From Rhizobium sp. Q54 (GTDB taxonomy: Bacteria > Pseudomonadota > Alphaproteobacteria > Rhizobiales > Aestuariivirgaceae), in assembly GCA_945889445.1 (NCBI GenBank), contig CAMDBX010000032.1, forward strand, positions 1 through 38,744: a stretch of DNA of 38,744 nucleotides. The letters are read 5' to 3'. Below are positions 6,560-15,080 of the stretch, in pieces. The position numbers were made by a program, and so were the translations under genes. The notes beneath the pieces were generated by a model. The model was not told the DNA's origin. It made no database searches and worked only from the letters and a program-made list of their open reading frames with translations. Positions within the stretch are counted from its first letter, which is position 1; every line of letters starts with the position of its first letter.

Positions 6560-9133
6560 ATGGCGTATCAACCGTCCTACGATACCGATGACAGTGCGGT
6601 CCCCGCCGCGGTCCGGATTTTCTTCAAGCGGCGCCTGTTCGAGGTGGCCGGCATCGTGCTGTTCCTCGGCCTGATTGCCGCCAGCGTATCGCTGGCGTCC
6701 TGGTCGGTGGACGATCCCTCGCTCAACCACGCACTTGACCGGGCAGCGCGCAACTGGCTCGGCTATCCGGGTGCTGTCATTGCCGACGAGCTGATGCAGT
6801 TCTTCGGCCTCGGCGTGCTGGTGCTGCTCGCCATTCCCATGCGCTGGGCGGTTGGCTTCCTCGCGCATGAAGGTCTGCCGCGGCCGCTGCGCCAATGCTT
6901 CACCTGGATCTGCTGCACGCTTGCCGCCAGCGCCACCCTGTCGGCCCTGCCCGTGCCCGGCAACTGGTCGCTCACCTCCGGCCTCGGCGGAAATGCCGGC
7001 GACGTGATCCACAATCTGCTCATGATGGTGCTGTCGATCGTCGTCACCGGCTGGCTTCCCAACCTCATCACCGGATTGCTGATGCTGGCGCTCATGCTCT
7101 TCTTCGGGCTCCGGGCGCTGGGCGTGAGCCGCGCTGCGGCGGTGGAACAGGCGGCAGCCGCCCCAGGGCTCAGCCGCAAGGTCCTGCGCACCACGGTCGG
7201 CGGAATCGGCAAGATATGGGGTCACTCCCGGGACCTCTGGTCGCGCTGGCGTGAGCTGCGCCGCGCCGAGGCCCAGTTCGAACAGCTGGGAGACGAGGAC
7301 GACATCATCCGCCGCCTCGCCCCTCAGGCAGACACACCACGCCGTGGGCGTCAGGCGGCACGGATCGAGCCTGTCCTCACCGCTCGCCGAGCCGCTCCTC
7401 CCATGGACGAACTGGAGGAGGTGGAGGAATATCAGGAAGAGGAGCCCATCGAGGAGGATGGCTACGAAGCTGTACCTGCTTTTGACGAAGTCGAGGAGGA
7501 CGACTACGAGGAGGACGACGTTCCGGCCCCGAAGGTCACCCGCACCCACAAGCCACTGAAGCAGGGCAAGCGCCTCAAGAAGGACATGCAGCCGGGCCTG
7601 GGCTTCGGCGCGGCAGAAGAATATGCGCTGCCGCCCCTCACCCTGTTGGCCGAGCCGAAGCGCGTCGGCAAGCCCGCCGAGCTCTCCGATGACGCGCTCG
7701 AGCAGAATGCCCGCATGCTGGAGGGCGTTCTCGACGACTTTGGCGTGAAGGGACAGATTCTCAAGGTGCGGCCGGGCCCGGTCGTGACACTTTATGAACT
7801 CGAGCCCGCCCCCGGCATCAAGTCATCGCGCGTGATCTCGCTTGCCGATGACATCGCCCGCTCGATGAGCGCCATCTCGGCGCGCGTCGCGGTGGTGCAG
7901 GGCCGCAACGCCATCGGCATCGAGCTTCCGAATGCCAAGCGCGAAACGGTGTTCCTGCGCGAGATGCTGGGTTCCGAGGCGTTCGAGAAGTCCAACCTCA
8001 ACCTGGCGATCGCACTCGGCAAGAACATCGGTGGCGAGCCGGTGTTCGCCGATCTCGCACGCATGCCGCATCTGCTGATCGCCGGCACCACCGGCTCCGG
8101 CAAGTCCGTCGGCATCAACACCATGATCCTGTCGCTGCTCTACCGGCTGCCGCCGGAGCGCTGCAAGCTGATCATGATCGATCCCAAGATGCTGGAATTG
8201 TCCGTATACGAAGGAATTCCACATCTGCTCGCTCCCGTCGTCACCGATCCGCGCAAGGCCGTCGTGGCCCTCAAGTGGGCGGTGCGCGAGATGGAAGAGC
8301 GCTATCGCAAGATGTCGAAGGTCGGCGTGCGCAACATCGATGGCTACAACGCGCGCATGAAGCTTGCGGCCCAGAAGGGCGAGGAACTCCATCGCACGGT
8401 CCAGACCGGGTTCGATCCCGAAACCGGCGAGCCGGTCTTCGAGAAGGAGGCGATGGACCTCTCGCCCATGCCCTACATCGTCGTCATCATCGACGAGATG
8501 GCCGATCTCATGATGGTGGCAGGCAAGGACATCGAAGGCGCGGTCCAGCGTCTCGCACAGATGGCCCGCGCCGCCGGCATCCATGTGGTCATGGCAACGC
8601 AGCGCCCGTCGGTCGACGTCATCACCGGCACCATCAAGGCCAACTTCCCAACGCGAATCTCCTTCCAGGTGACCTCCAAGATCGACAGCCGCACCATTCT
8701 GGGCGAACAGGGTGCAGAGCAGCTCCTCGGCCAGGGCGACATGCTGTTCATGGCCGGCGGTGGGCGCATCTCGCGCCTGCATGGCCCCTTCGTGGCGGAT
8801 GACGAGGTCGAGAAGATCGTCAGCTTCCTCAAGGAGCAGGGTGCCCCGCAATATGTCGAGGCTGTCACCGAGGAGCCGGAGGACGGAAGCTTCGGCGAGG
8901 GCGGCATGGGCGGCGAGGGCGGCGGCTCGGGCGATGATCTCTATGACCAGGCGGTGCAGGTGGTCTTGCGCGACAAGAAGGTCTCCACCTCCTATGTGCA
9001 GCGCCGCCTGCAGATCGGCTACAACAAGGCCGCAAGCCTCATCGAGCGGATGGAGCGGGAAGGGCTCATCTCCGCTGCCAATGCCACCGGAAAGCGCGAA
9101 ATCCTGGTGCCGGGCGACAGCGCCCGGGTCTGA
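6560..9133 (+). CDS. ftsK: DNA translocase FtsK
   Basis: An 857-residue septal DNA translocase that pumps chromosome ends apart and activates XerCD recombination at dif. Four hydrophobic segments (residues about 30-190) anchor it at the division site. A strongly acidic linker rich in Glu, Asp and Tyr spans about 275-320. The motor domain has the Walker A sequence GTTGSGKS at about 509-516 and the Walker B sequence [14 protein letters not shown]. The C-terminal winged-helix gamma domain (about 790-857, [20 protein letters not shown]) recognises KOPS-like sequences. The linker is shorter than in E. coli, as is common in alphaproteobacteria. The start is the only ATG consistent with the membrane segments and follows GGAGG at about 6545-6549. 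Confidence 0.97.
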   Translation: MAYQPSYDTDDSAVPAAVRIFFKRRLFEVAGIVLFLGLIAASVSLASWSVDDPSLNHALDRAARNWLGYPGAVIADELMQFFGLGVLVLLAIPMRWAVGFLAHEGLPRPLRQCFTWICCTLAASATLSALPVPGNWSLTSGLGGNAGDVIHNLLMMVLSIVVTGWLPNLITGLLMLALMLFFGLRALGVSRAAAVEQAAAAPGLSRKVLRTTVGGIGKIWGHSRDLWSRWRELRRAEAQFEQLGDEDDIIRRLAPQADTPRRGRQAARIEPVLTARRAAPPMDELEEVEEYQEEEPIEEDGYEAVPAFDEVEEDDYEEDDVPAPKVTRTHKPLKQGKRLKKDMQPGLGFGAAEEYALPPLTLLAEPKRVGKPAELSDDALEQNARMLEGVLDDFGVKGQILKVRPGPVVTLYELEPAPGIKSSRVISLADDIARSMSAISARVAVVQGRNAIGIELPNAKRETVFLREMLGSEAFEKSNLNLAIALGKNIGGEPVFADLARMPHLLIAGTTGSGKSVGINTMILSLLYRLPPERCKLIMIDPKMLELSVYEGIPHLLAPVVTDPRKAVVALKWAVREMEERYRKMSKVGVRNIDGYNARMKLAAQKGEELHRTVQTGFDPETGEPVFEKEAMDLSPMPYIVVIIDEMADLMMVAGKDIEGAVQRLAQMARAAGIHVVMATQRPSVDVITGTIKANFPTRISFQVTSKIDSRTILGEQGAEQLLGQGDMLFMAGGGRISRLHGPFVADDEVEKIVSFLKEQGAPQYVEAVTEEPEDGSFGEGGMGGEGGGSGDDLYDQAVQVVLRDKKVSTSYVQRRLQIGYNKAASLIERMEREGLISAANATGKREILVPGDSARV

Positions 9134-9244
9134 CATTCCCGTTATATCCGGCGCTTGCCTCAAAATCGGCCCGTTCTTGCGGATAAGCCTGCCATGGCAT
9201 AGAAGTCCGGGCGATTTCCCAAGCCCCAATCCGGAAAGATCAGG

Positions 9245-9892
9245 ATGAACAGTCTCTTGCAGCTCTCGCGCCGTGCCTTCCTGGGAGTGGCTTTCGCCGT
9301 CGTCGCGGCGCTGCCTGCCGCAGCCGCCGAACCCTTGAAGCTCAGCCCCGAGCAGCAGACCGCGGTTAACGCGATTTCGGATTATCTCAATAGCTTCAAG
9401 ACCCTGCAGGGCGAGTTCACACAGATCAGCCCCAAAGGCAACATGTCGCAAGGGGTTTTCTATATCGCCAAGCCCGGCAAGATGCGCTTCGAATACGCGC
9501 CGCCCAACCCCTTCCTGATCGTCTCGGACGGCACCTGGCTCACCATCAAGAACGTGAAGAAGGAAAAGGGCGACCAGTTCCCCCTCTCCCAGACGCCGCT
9601 GCGCTTGGTCCTGGGCGACAAGGTCGACATCGTCAAGGATACCAGCGTCCTGGATTACCAGGAGCAGGACGGGATCCTCACGGTCACCGTCGAGGACAAG
9701 AAGAACACGCTCGGCAGCGGCCAGTTGACCCTGGTGTTCGACCAGACCCGCAAGGTGCTGCAGCAGTGGATCGTCACCGATGGCAAGGGCCGCAAGACCA
9801 CCGTGTCGCTCGAGAACCTGCAGGCCGGCATCGAGCCTGATCCCAAGCTCTTCGTCGTCAAGATCAAGCGCGACAGCAAGAACGGGCCTTAG
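9245..9892 (+). CDS. lolA: Outer-membrane lipoprotein carrier LolA
   Basis: A 215-residue periplasmic chaperone that takes lipoproteins from LolCDE and delivers them to the outer membrane. After the signal peptide, family features include SFKTLQGEFTQISPKG, GVFYIAKPGKMRFEYAPPNPFLIVSDG (conserved as KPGKMRFEY and a following WLTI) and a late LENLQAGIEPDPKLF. The signal region reads SRRAFLG followed by a hydrophobic core and LPAAAAEP, so it has a twin-arginine-like motif rather than a plain Sec signal. It lies 111 bases after ftsK; ftsK-lolA adjacency is common and also occurs in E. coli. It was probably once one operon. Confidence 0.93.
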   Translation: MNSLLQLSRRAFLGVAFAVVAALPAAAAEPLKLSPEQQTAVNAISDYLNSFKTLQGEFTQISPKGNMSQGVFYIAKPGKMRFEYAPPNPFLIVSDGTWLTIKNVKKEKGDQFPLSQTPLRLVLGDKVDIVKDTSVLDYQEQDGILTVTVEDKKNTLGSGQLTLVFDQTRKVLQQWIVTDGKGRKTTVSLENLQAGIEPDPKLFVVKIKRDSKNGP

Positions 9893-10008
9893 CGCAAATT
9901 ACCTGTGCGGGCTGGAGTTGACCTCTCTGCTTGCACGGGACTGCTTTGATTGCGGCTTGCGGCGGCAATGAACCTGTTTCATCCTTTGTTTGCTGTGAGG
10001 AGGGCAGG

Positions 10009-10641
10009 ATGACTCCGATTGCCGTCAACGTGCTTATGGATCCCGACGCCGGCACGATTGAACAGGCCCGCGCCTTGAACGACCGGTTGAGGTCCGATTT
10101 TCCGCAGTGCTTCGCCCTGGACAGCAACCACACGCCACACGTGACGCTGGTGCAGTGCTTCATCGACCGCGAGAAACTCGCAGAGGCGGCGCACGTTGTC
10201 TCCGGGGTGCTGCAGGCAGCCGGCCCGGTGAACTGGCAGAGCAAGGCGACTGGCCTCTATGCCCTGAGCGACGGGAAGCTCGGCCTTGCCGGAATCGTCA
10301 TCCAGCCGACCGACGACTTCCGGCGGGTGCAGCTGCGGGTCATTGAGGCGATCTCTCCCTTTATCACCCCGGAGGGAACGGCTGCGGCCTTCGCGCCGCG
10401 CCTCGACGGCGGCGAGATCGGCCAGGCGACGGTCGATTATGTCAAGGGTTTCATCGCTGCGAGCACCGGGCAGAACTACAATGCGCACCTCACCGTGGGC
10501 ATTGGCACCAACGGCTTCATCGATGCGCTGAAGGCGGAGCCCTTCAAGGGTTTTCCGGTTCAGGCTGTCTCGCTGAGCATGTATCATCTTGGCGACTATG
10601 GCGTGGCACAGAAGAAGCTTCATCACCTCCATGACTGCTGA
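10009..10641 (+). CDS. 2H phosphoesterase / 2'-5' RNA ligase-like protein
   Basis: A 210-residue protein with the two HxT signatures of the 2H phosphoesterase superfamily: HTPHVTL (H44, T46) and NAHLTVG (H160, T162). Such enzymes open 2',3'-cyclic phosphates or act on related RNA and nucleotide ends; some also show weak 2'-5' ligation in reverse. It differs from the ThpR-type 2H protein at 34206 in length and in the surrounding residues, so the two are not recent duplicates. The ATG at 10009 follows GAGGAGGGCAGG. Its last 11 bases overlap the start of the HAD gene, so the two are almost certainly translated together. The substrate is unknown. Confidence 0.8.
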   Translation: MTPIAVNVLMDPDAGTIEQARALNDRLRSDFPQCFALDSNHTPHVTLVQCFIDREKLAEAAHVVSGVLQAAGPVNWQSKATGLYALSDGKLGLAGIVIQPTDDFRRVQLRVIEAISPFITPEGTAAAFAPRLDGGEIGQATVDYVKGFIAASTGQNYNAHLTVGIGTNGFIDALKAEPFKGFPVQAVSLSMYHLGDYGVAQKKLHHLHDC

Positions 10642-11578
10642 CATCAAGTTTGATCCGCTGCCGTCGTGGAATGATTGCGCGGCAAAGCGTGCCATCTTGG
10701 CGTTTCTGCCGCGTGTGACGGACGAGACGTCATCGGACTTTATTCCAATGTCCGATCGCGTTGCCGTTTTCGACAATGACGGCACGCTCTGGCCGGAGAA
10801 TCCGATCCCCTTCCAGGCGGCGTTCGGCTTTGATGAATTGCATCGGCGTGTGAAAGCAGAGCCTGAGCTCTCGGCATCTCCCATGGTGCTGGCCGCGCTG
10901 GAGTGTGACTTCGGCACGCTGCTGGAGGATGGTTATGCCGGGCTGCGGGAGGTGATCGCGCTCACCCACGCGGAGATCACCACCGATGCGTTCCGTGATG
11001 CGGTCGAAACCTGGCTCGCGGTGTCCCGTCATCCGCGCTTCGGGCGGCGCTACGACGAACTGACCTACCAGCCCATGCAGGAATTGCTGCGGCTTCTGGA
11101 TGGCAGGGGCTTCAAGAACTTCATCGTGTCGGGCGGTGGTGTGGATTTCATGCGGGTGTGGGTGGAGCGGGTTTATGGCATTCCGCACGAGCGTGTGGTG
11201 GGATCGACCGCCCGGCCAAGTTTTGAGTTGCGTGACGGCGTGCCGGTGCTGACCAAGTCGCTGGAGCACCTCTTCGTCAACGACAAACACGCCAAGCCCG
11301 TGGGCATCCACCAGTTCATCGGGCGGCGGCCGATCATGTGCTGCGGCAACAGCGATGGCGACCACGCCATGTTGCAATACACCACCATCGGCAACCCGCG
11401 TCCGAACTTCGGTCTCATCGTTCATCACACCGACGGCGAGCGTGAATATGCCTATGATGCGGAGACGAAGAGCACGGGAAAACTGGTCGCCGCACTGGCC
11501 GAGGCGCCAGCGCGCGGCTGGCACGTGGTGGACATGAAACGGGACTGGAAAACCGTGTTTGGGCATACGGACTTCTGA
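10631..11578 (+). CDS. HAD-superfamily phosphatase
   Basis: A 315-residue haloacid-dehalogenase-type hydrolase. Motif I is VFDNDGTLW, with the nucleophile at D48 and general acid at D50. Motif II is in FIVSGGGVDFM. The motif III lysine is probably in NDKHAKP, and motif IV is GNSDGD. A large cap lies between motifs I and II. The fold suggests a phosphoserine-phosphatase-like monophosphatase, but the substrate cannot be named. The ATG at 10631 lies inside the end of the 2H gene and is preferred to the longer frame from 10589. A 2H enzyme that leaves a phosphomonoester, next to a phosphatase, suggests consecutive steps; that is inference. Confidence 0.82.
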   Translation: MTADIKFDPLPSWNDCAAKRAILAFLPRVTDETSSDFIPMSDRVAVFDNDGTLWPENPIPFQAAFGFDELHRRVKAEPELSASPMVLAALECDFGTLLEDGYAGLREVIALTHAEITTDAFRDAVETWLAVSRHPRFGRRYDELTYQPMQELLRLLDGRGFKNFIVSGGGVDFMRVWVERVYGIPHERVVGSTARPSFELRDGVPVLTKSLEHLFVNDKHAKPVGIHQFIGRRPIMCCGNSDGDHAMLQYTTIGNPRPNFGLIVHHTDGEREYAYDAETKSTGKLVAALAEAPARGWHVVDMKRDWKTVFGHTDF

Positions 11579-11618
11579 CGGCTTGCCAGCCGCGCATCAC
11601 TGCGGCTAAGGCATTTGC

Positions 11619-12428
11619 ATGAGCCTCAAACTTGCTACCTGGAACATCAATTCGGTCCGGCTTCGTATCGGGCTGGTCACCAAGCTTCTGGAGGGCTGGC
11701 AGCCTGACGTACTGTGCCTGCAGGAAACCAAGTGCCCGCAGGGGCAGTTTCCTTCAGGCCCCATCCGGGATGCGGGGTATGAGCATATCGCCGAATTCGG
11801 CCAGAAGGGCTATCACGGCGTCGCCATCATATCGAAGCGACCCTTCCTCGCGCAGTCGACAAAGCCGTTCTGCGGCAAGGACGACTGCCGCCACATCTCG
11901 GTGACGGTTGCCGGCAAGAAGCCCGTCACCATCCACAATCTCTATGTGCCGGCGGGCGGTGACGAGCCGGATCCCAAGATCAACGAGAAATTCGCCCACA
12001 AGCTCCAGTTCATCGATGAGCTCGAGGCATGGTTCGGCAAGGGCTGCGTGCCGAAGGGCCATGAGGGCATCCTGGTGGGCGATCTCAACATTGCGCCGCT
12101 CGAGCATGACGTCTGGTCGCACAAGGACCTGCTCAAGGTGGTCAGCCACACCCCCATCGAGACCGAAGGCCTGCTGCGCATCCAGCAGAAAGGCAAGTGG
12201 GTGGACCTGATGCGCCAGCACGTACCGGCAGAAAAGAAGCTCTACACCTGGTGGAGCTATCGGGCGCGGGACTGGGAGACGAGCGACCGCGGCCGCAGGC
12301 TCGACCACATCTGGTCGACGGCAGGGATTGCTCCTGCCTGCAAGAAGATCGAGATCCTGAAGGAAGCGCGTGGCTGGCAGCAGCCCTCCGACCACGTGCC
12401 GGTGATGGCGAGCTTCACGGCCACCTGA
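11619..12428 (+). CDS. xthA: Exodeoxyribonuclease III
   Basis: A 269-residue EEP-fold nuclease that cuts at abasic sites and degrades 3' ends in base-excision repair. Catalytic elements are present: WNINSVR at the start, LQETK (metal-binding Glu), LVGDLNIAP (Asp and Asn), RLDHIW and the terminal SDHVPVMASF (His). The length matches E. coli XthA. It starts 40 bases after the HAD gene and ends 5 bases before the convergent cyclic-nucleotide-binding gene, with no terminator between them. Confidence 0.95.
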   Translation: MSLKLATWNINSVRLRIGLVTKLLEGWQPDVLCLQETKCPQGQFPSGPIRDAGYEHIAEFGQKGYHGVAIISKRPFLAQSTKPFCGKDDCRHISVTVAGKKPVTIHNLYVPAGGDEPDPKINEKFAHKLQFIDELEAWFGKGCVPKGHEGILVGDLNIAPLEHDVWSHKDLLKVVSHTPIETEGLLRIQQKGKWVDLMRQHVPAEKKLYTWWSYRARDWETSDRGRRLDHIWSTAGIAPACKKIEILKEARGWQQPSDHVPVMASFTAT

Positions 12429-12433
12429 ACCGG

Positions 12434-12901
12434 TCAGATGCTCTTGAAGGAGCGCGCCTTCTCAAATTTCTGGCGCGCTACATCCAGCTCACCCATCACA
12501 CCGTCAAGGCGGCTCGCCAGAATGCCGAAGACAGCGGTGCCGAATTCGGGAAATTCCCGCGCCACCCGCATGAACAGGTCACGGTCGATGCGCGCTGTCG
12601 AAACCGGTTCCACCGCGGTGGCGGTCACTGAATAGGGCCGGTCGCCGATCATCGCCACCTCGCCCAGCAGCGCCCCCGGCCCTGCGGAGCCAAGCGGGCC
12701 TGTCTCGATCGACGACAGCCGTGTCTCGCCGCTGAGAACGAGGAAGGCCGCCATGCCCGTGTTGCCCTGACGGATCACGAAGTCGCCTGCAGCGAAGTTC
12801 TGGCGCACGGCAGAAAAGGCCAGAAGCTGCAGGTGAACAGCCTCGCACTCCGAAAAGATCGGAATGTTCCGCAAAGTCTCGACGTCTGCCCTTACACTCA
12901 T
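12434..12901 (-). CDS. Cyclic nucleotide-binding domain protein
   Basis: A 155-residue protein that is one cNMP-binding beta-barrel and a C-terminal helix, with no helix-turn-helix, so it is not a Crp/Fnr transcription factor. Visible features are FAAGDFVIRQGNTG, the phosphate-binding-cassette-like GALLGEVAMIGDRPYSVTATA, and the helix RLDGVMGELDVARQKFEKA. The cassette retains Glu (GEVAM) and Arg-Pro-Tyr. The ATG at 12901 has GGGA just upstream; in-frame ATGs at 12937 and 12964 would add residues with little character. It lies 101 bases downstream of the OmpR-type regulator and is probably cotranscribed with it. In Brucella a comparable cAMP-binding protein neighbours the regulator OtpR (from memory). 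Confidence 0.85.
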   Translation of the reverse strand: MSVRADVETLRNIPIFSECEAVHLQLLAFSAVRQNFAAGDFVIRQGNTGMAAFLVLSGETRLSSIETGPLGSAGPGALLGEVAMIGDRPYSVTATAVEPVSTARIDRDLFMRVAREFPEFGTAVFGILASRLDGVMGELDVARQKFEKARSFKSI

Positions 12902-13002
12902 TCTATCCCGGTCCGGCCAATGCCCCTTGAAGGGCATCGTGCCATTTCGCCCCTGGGTTTTCATCGCTGTTCGTTTACATGAGGCCGGGCGCCACGCCAA
13001 GC

Positions 13003-13689
13003 TCAGGGGACAAGCTTGTAACCGCCCCCCTCGGTAACCAGGATTTCGGCGTGGGAGGGGTCGCGCTCGATCTTCTGGCGCAGCCGGTAGACGTGCGTTT
13101 CAAGGGTATGGGTCGTCACACCGGCATTGTAGCCCCAGACGTCCTGCAGCAGCACATCGCGGCCGACGATCTGCTCGCCGGAGCGGAGCAGGAACTTGAT
13201 GATGGCGGTTTCCTTCTCGGTCAGGCGGATCTTGCGGTTGTCGTCGCGCAACAGGAGCTTCGCCGAGGGCTTGAAGGTGTAGGGGCCGACCTTGAAGGTG
13301 GCATCCTCGCTGTGCTCGTGCTGGCGCAGATGCGCCCTGATGCGGGCCAGGAGCACGGCGAAGCGGAAGGGCTTGGTCACATAATCATTGGCACCGGCGT
13401 CGAGCCCCAGGATGGTGTCGGCCTCGGAAGACTGCGCGGTGAGCAGGATCACCGGGCCCTTGTAGCCATTCTTGCGGATGATCTTGCAGGCCTCGCGGCC
13501 GTCCATGTCGGGGAGGTTCACGTCGAGGATCACGAGGTCGGCGTTGTCGGCCTTGATGGCCTTGATGCCGGCGGCTGCGGTGGCGGCCTCGGTCACGGCG
13601 AATTCGTCGTGCAGGGAGAATTGTTCGGTCAGCGTCTCGCGCAGCATGTCGTCGTCATCGACAATGATGATCTTCTTGGTGCCGCTCAT
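13003..13689 (-). CDS. OmpR-family response regulator (CenR/OtpR-like)
   Basis: A 228-residue two-component regulator. The receiver domain has the acidic pocket VDDDD (11-14), phosphoacceptor D56 in VILDVNLPDMDG, the switch threonine in ILLTAQ and lysine in YVTKPF. The C-terminal half is a winged helix (KIRLTEKETAIIKFLLRSG; TTHTLETHVYRLRQKIE). Overall it resembles the alphaproteobacterial envelope regulator known as CenR in Caulobacter and OtpR in Brucella; this is recalled, not aligned. No histidine kinase lies nearby, so its partner is encoded elsewhere. The ATG at 13689 is fixed by the receiver N-terminus; the longer frame to 13908 runs into the divergent gene. Confidence 0.9.
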   Translation of the reverse strand: MSGTKKIIIVDDDDMLRETLTEQFSLHDEFAVTEAATAAAGIKAIKADNADLVILDVNLPDMDGREACKIIRKNGYKGPVILLTAQSSEADTILGLDAGANDYVTKPFRFAVLLARIRAHLRQHEHSEDATFKVGPYTFKPSAKLLLRDDNRKIRLTEKETAIIKFLLRSGEQIVGRDVLLQDVWGYNAGVTTHTLETHVYRLRQKIERDPSHAEILVTEGGGYKLVP

Positions 13690-13795
13690 CGCTACCCCTG
13701 TGCCCGGAAGTCTTTGAAATTGCTTGCTCCCATGCTGTTCAATGTTAGGGTGTTGCGTGGCCTTTTCAAGGCCAAACGACCGGAAAAGCCACGCC

Positions 13796-14320
13796 GTGAA
13801 AAGAACTGTCCAGACCGTCCACGTCCTCACCCGCAACGCGAGGGCAACAACCGGCCTCCTCAAGGTGGGGGAAATGACCTTTCCCTGTTCCATCGGTCGG
13901 TCCGGCAAGCGCTACCTCAAGCGCGAAGGTGACGGGGCCAGCCCACGGGGCGCATGGCAGGTCCGCCGCCTGTTCTACCGTGCCGACAAGGGCCTGCCGC
14001 TACGCACCGGCCTTCAGGCGCAGGCCATGCGGGATTACGATGGCTGGTGCGAAACCGTGGGCGACCGCAACTATAACCGCCTTGTCCGCATCCCCTATGC
14101 CACCTCGCACGAGACGATGAAGCGCCCCGACCACCTCTACGACATCGTGGTGGAGCTTTCGCACAATGAGCGGCCGCGGGTGCAGGGGCATGGCAGTGCG
14201 GTGTTCTTCCACCTCCGCCAGCCCGACGGCGGCCCCACGGCGGGCTGTGTTGCCGTGTCGATGCGCGACATGCGCACCATTCTCGGCCTGATCGGCCCGA
14301 AGACGAAAATCCGGATCTAG
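13796..14320 (+). CDS. YkuD-type L,D-transpeptidase family protein
   Basis: A 174-residue protein with the YkuD active-site pattern: histidine in GHGSAVFFHLRQPDGG and the nucleophile in TAGCVAVS. Members form 3-3 peptidoglycan crosslinks or attach proteins to peptidoglycan. No signal peptide is evident, as in several rhizobial members of this short class, so its route to the periplasm is unclear. The start is uncertain: GTG at 13796 is chosen because the YkuD domain begins soon after. Upstream in-frame starts at 13742 (ATG) and 13724 (TTG) add a cysteine-rich stretch that looks non-coding. Its stop shares CTAG with the convergent YggS gene. Confidence 0.8.
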   Translation: MKRTVQTVHVLTRNARATTGLLKVGEMTFPCSIGRSGKRYLKREGDGASPRGAWQVRRLFYRADKGLPLRTGLQAQAMRDYDGWCETVGDRNYNRLVRIPYATSHETMKRPDHLYDIVVELSHNERPRVQGHGSAVFFHLRQPDGGPTAGCVAVSMRDMRTILGLIGPKTKIRI

Positions 14321-14973
14321 CGCGTCCCGAAGATCGCCGAGCCTACCCGCACATGGGTGGCCCCGCAGGCGATGGCTGAGGCATAGTCACCGCTCATGCC
14401 CATGGAAAGCTGGGTGAGGCCGTTGCGCGTCGCGATCTCGGCCAGCAGGGTGAAATGCCGCTTCGGGTCTTCCTCGGCGGGCGGAATGCACATGAGGCCT
14501 GATATCTCCAGACCATGGAGCTCGCGGCATTCGCGCAGGAAGGCATCCGCGTGGTCAGGGTCGATCCCCGCCTTCTGTGGCTCGCGGCCGGTGTTGACCT
14601 GCACGAACAGCGTCAAAGGCTTGGACTGCCTGCGTATTTCCGTAGCGATGGCCGTGGCGATCTTGGGCCGGTCCACGGTGTGGATGGCGTCGAACAGCTG
14701 CACGGCCTCGGCTGCCTTGTTGGACTGGAGCGGCCCGATCAGGTGCAGTTCGACGTCCGGCCAGGCCATCCTGAGGGCCGGCCACTTGCCCTTGGCCTCC
14801 TGCACGCGGTTCTCGCCGAACACCCGCTGGCCCGCCTCGATGACGGGGATGATCTCGGGGCCGTCAAAGGTCTTGGAGACGGCGATCAGGGTCACGTCAC
14901 CGGGTGCCCGCCCGGCCGTTTGCGCCGCCGCCACGATGCCGTTCAGCACCTTTTTCAGACCCTCGTGGACCAT
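14317..14973 (-). CDS. YggS/PROSC-family PLP-binding protein
   Basis: A 218-residue single-domain TIM-barrel protein that binds pyridoxal phosphate and maintains PLP homeostasis. PLP is expected on K34 in LIAVSKT. Other family motifs are FGENRVQEAKGKW, HLIGPLQSNK, VQVNTGREPQKAG, GLMCIPP and the C-terminal LSMGMSGDYASAIACGATHVRVGSAIFG. No oxidoreductase or racemase partner domain is present. The ATG at 14973 fits the family length. It is divergent from leuS, 107 bases away. Confidence 0.93.
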   Translation of the reverse strand: MVHEGLKKVLNGIVAAAQTAGRAPGDVTLIAVSKTFDGPEIIPVIEAGQRVFGENRVQEAKGKWPALRMAWPDVELHLIGPLQSNKAAEAVQLFDAIHTVDRPKIATAIATEIRRQSKPLTLFVQVNTGREPQKAGIDPDHADAFLRECRELHGLEISGLMCIPPAEEDPKRHFTLLAEIATRNGLTQLSMGMSGDYASAIACGATHVRVGSAIFGTR

Positions 14974-15080
14974 CTGCTAAACTCCTGTAAGAACGCTGCT
15001 TTAGGCCAAGCTTGCAGGGCTTTTCAAGGACTGGTACCAGCAAGCCCGAAGATCCGCCCCGTTTCCACAGGAAGACTGCC

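Noticed and set aside
7823-9451. 542-residue minus-strand frame
   Set aside because: It is antisense to the FtsK motor domain and part of lolA, which carry intact catalytic motifs.
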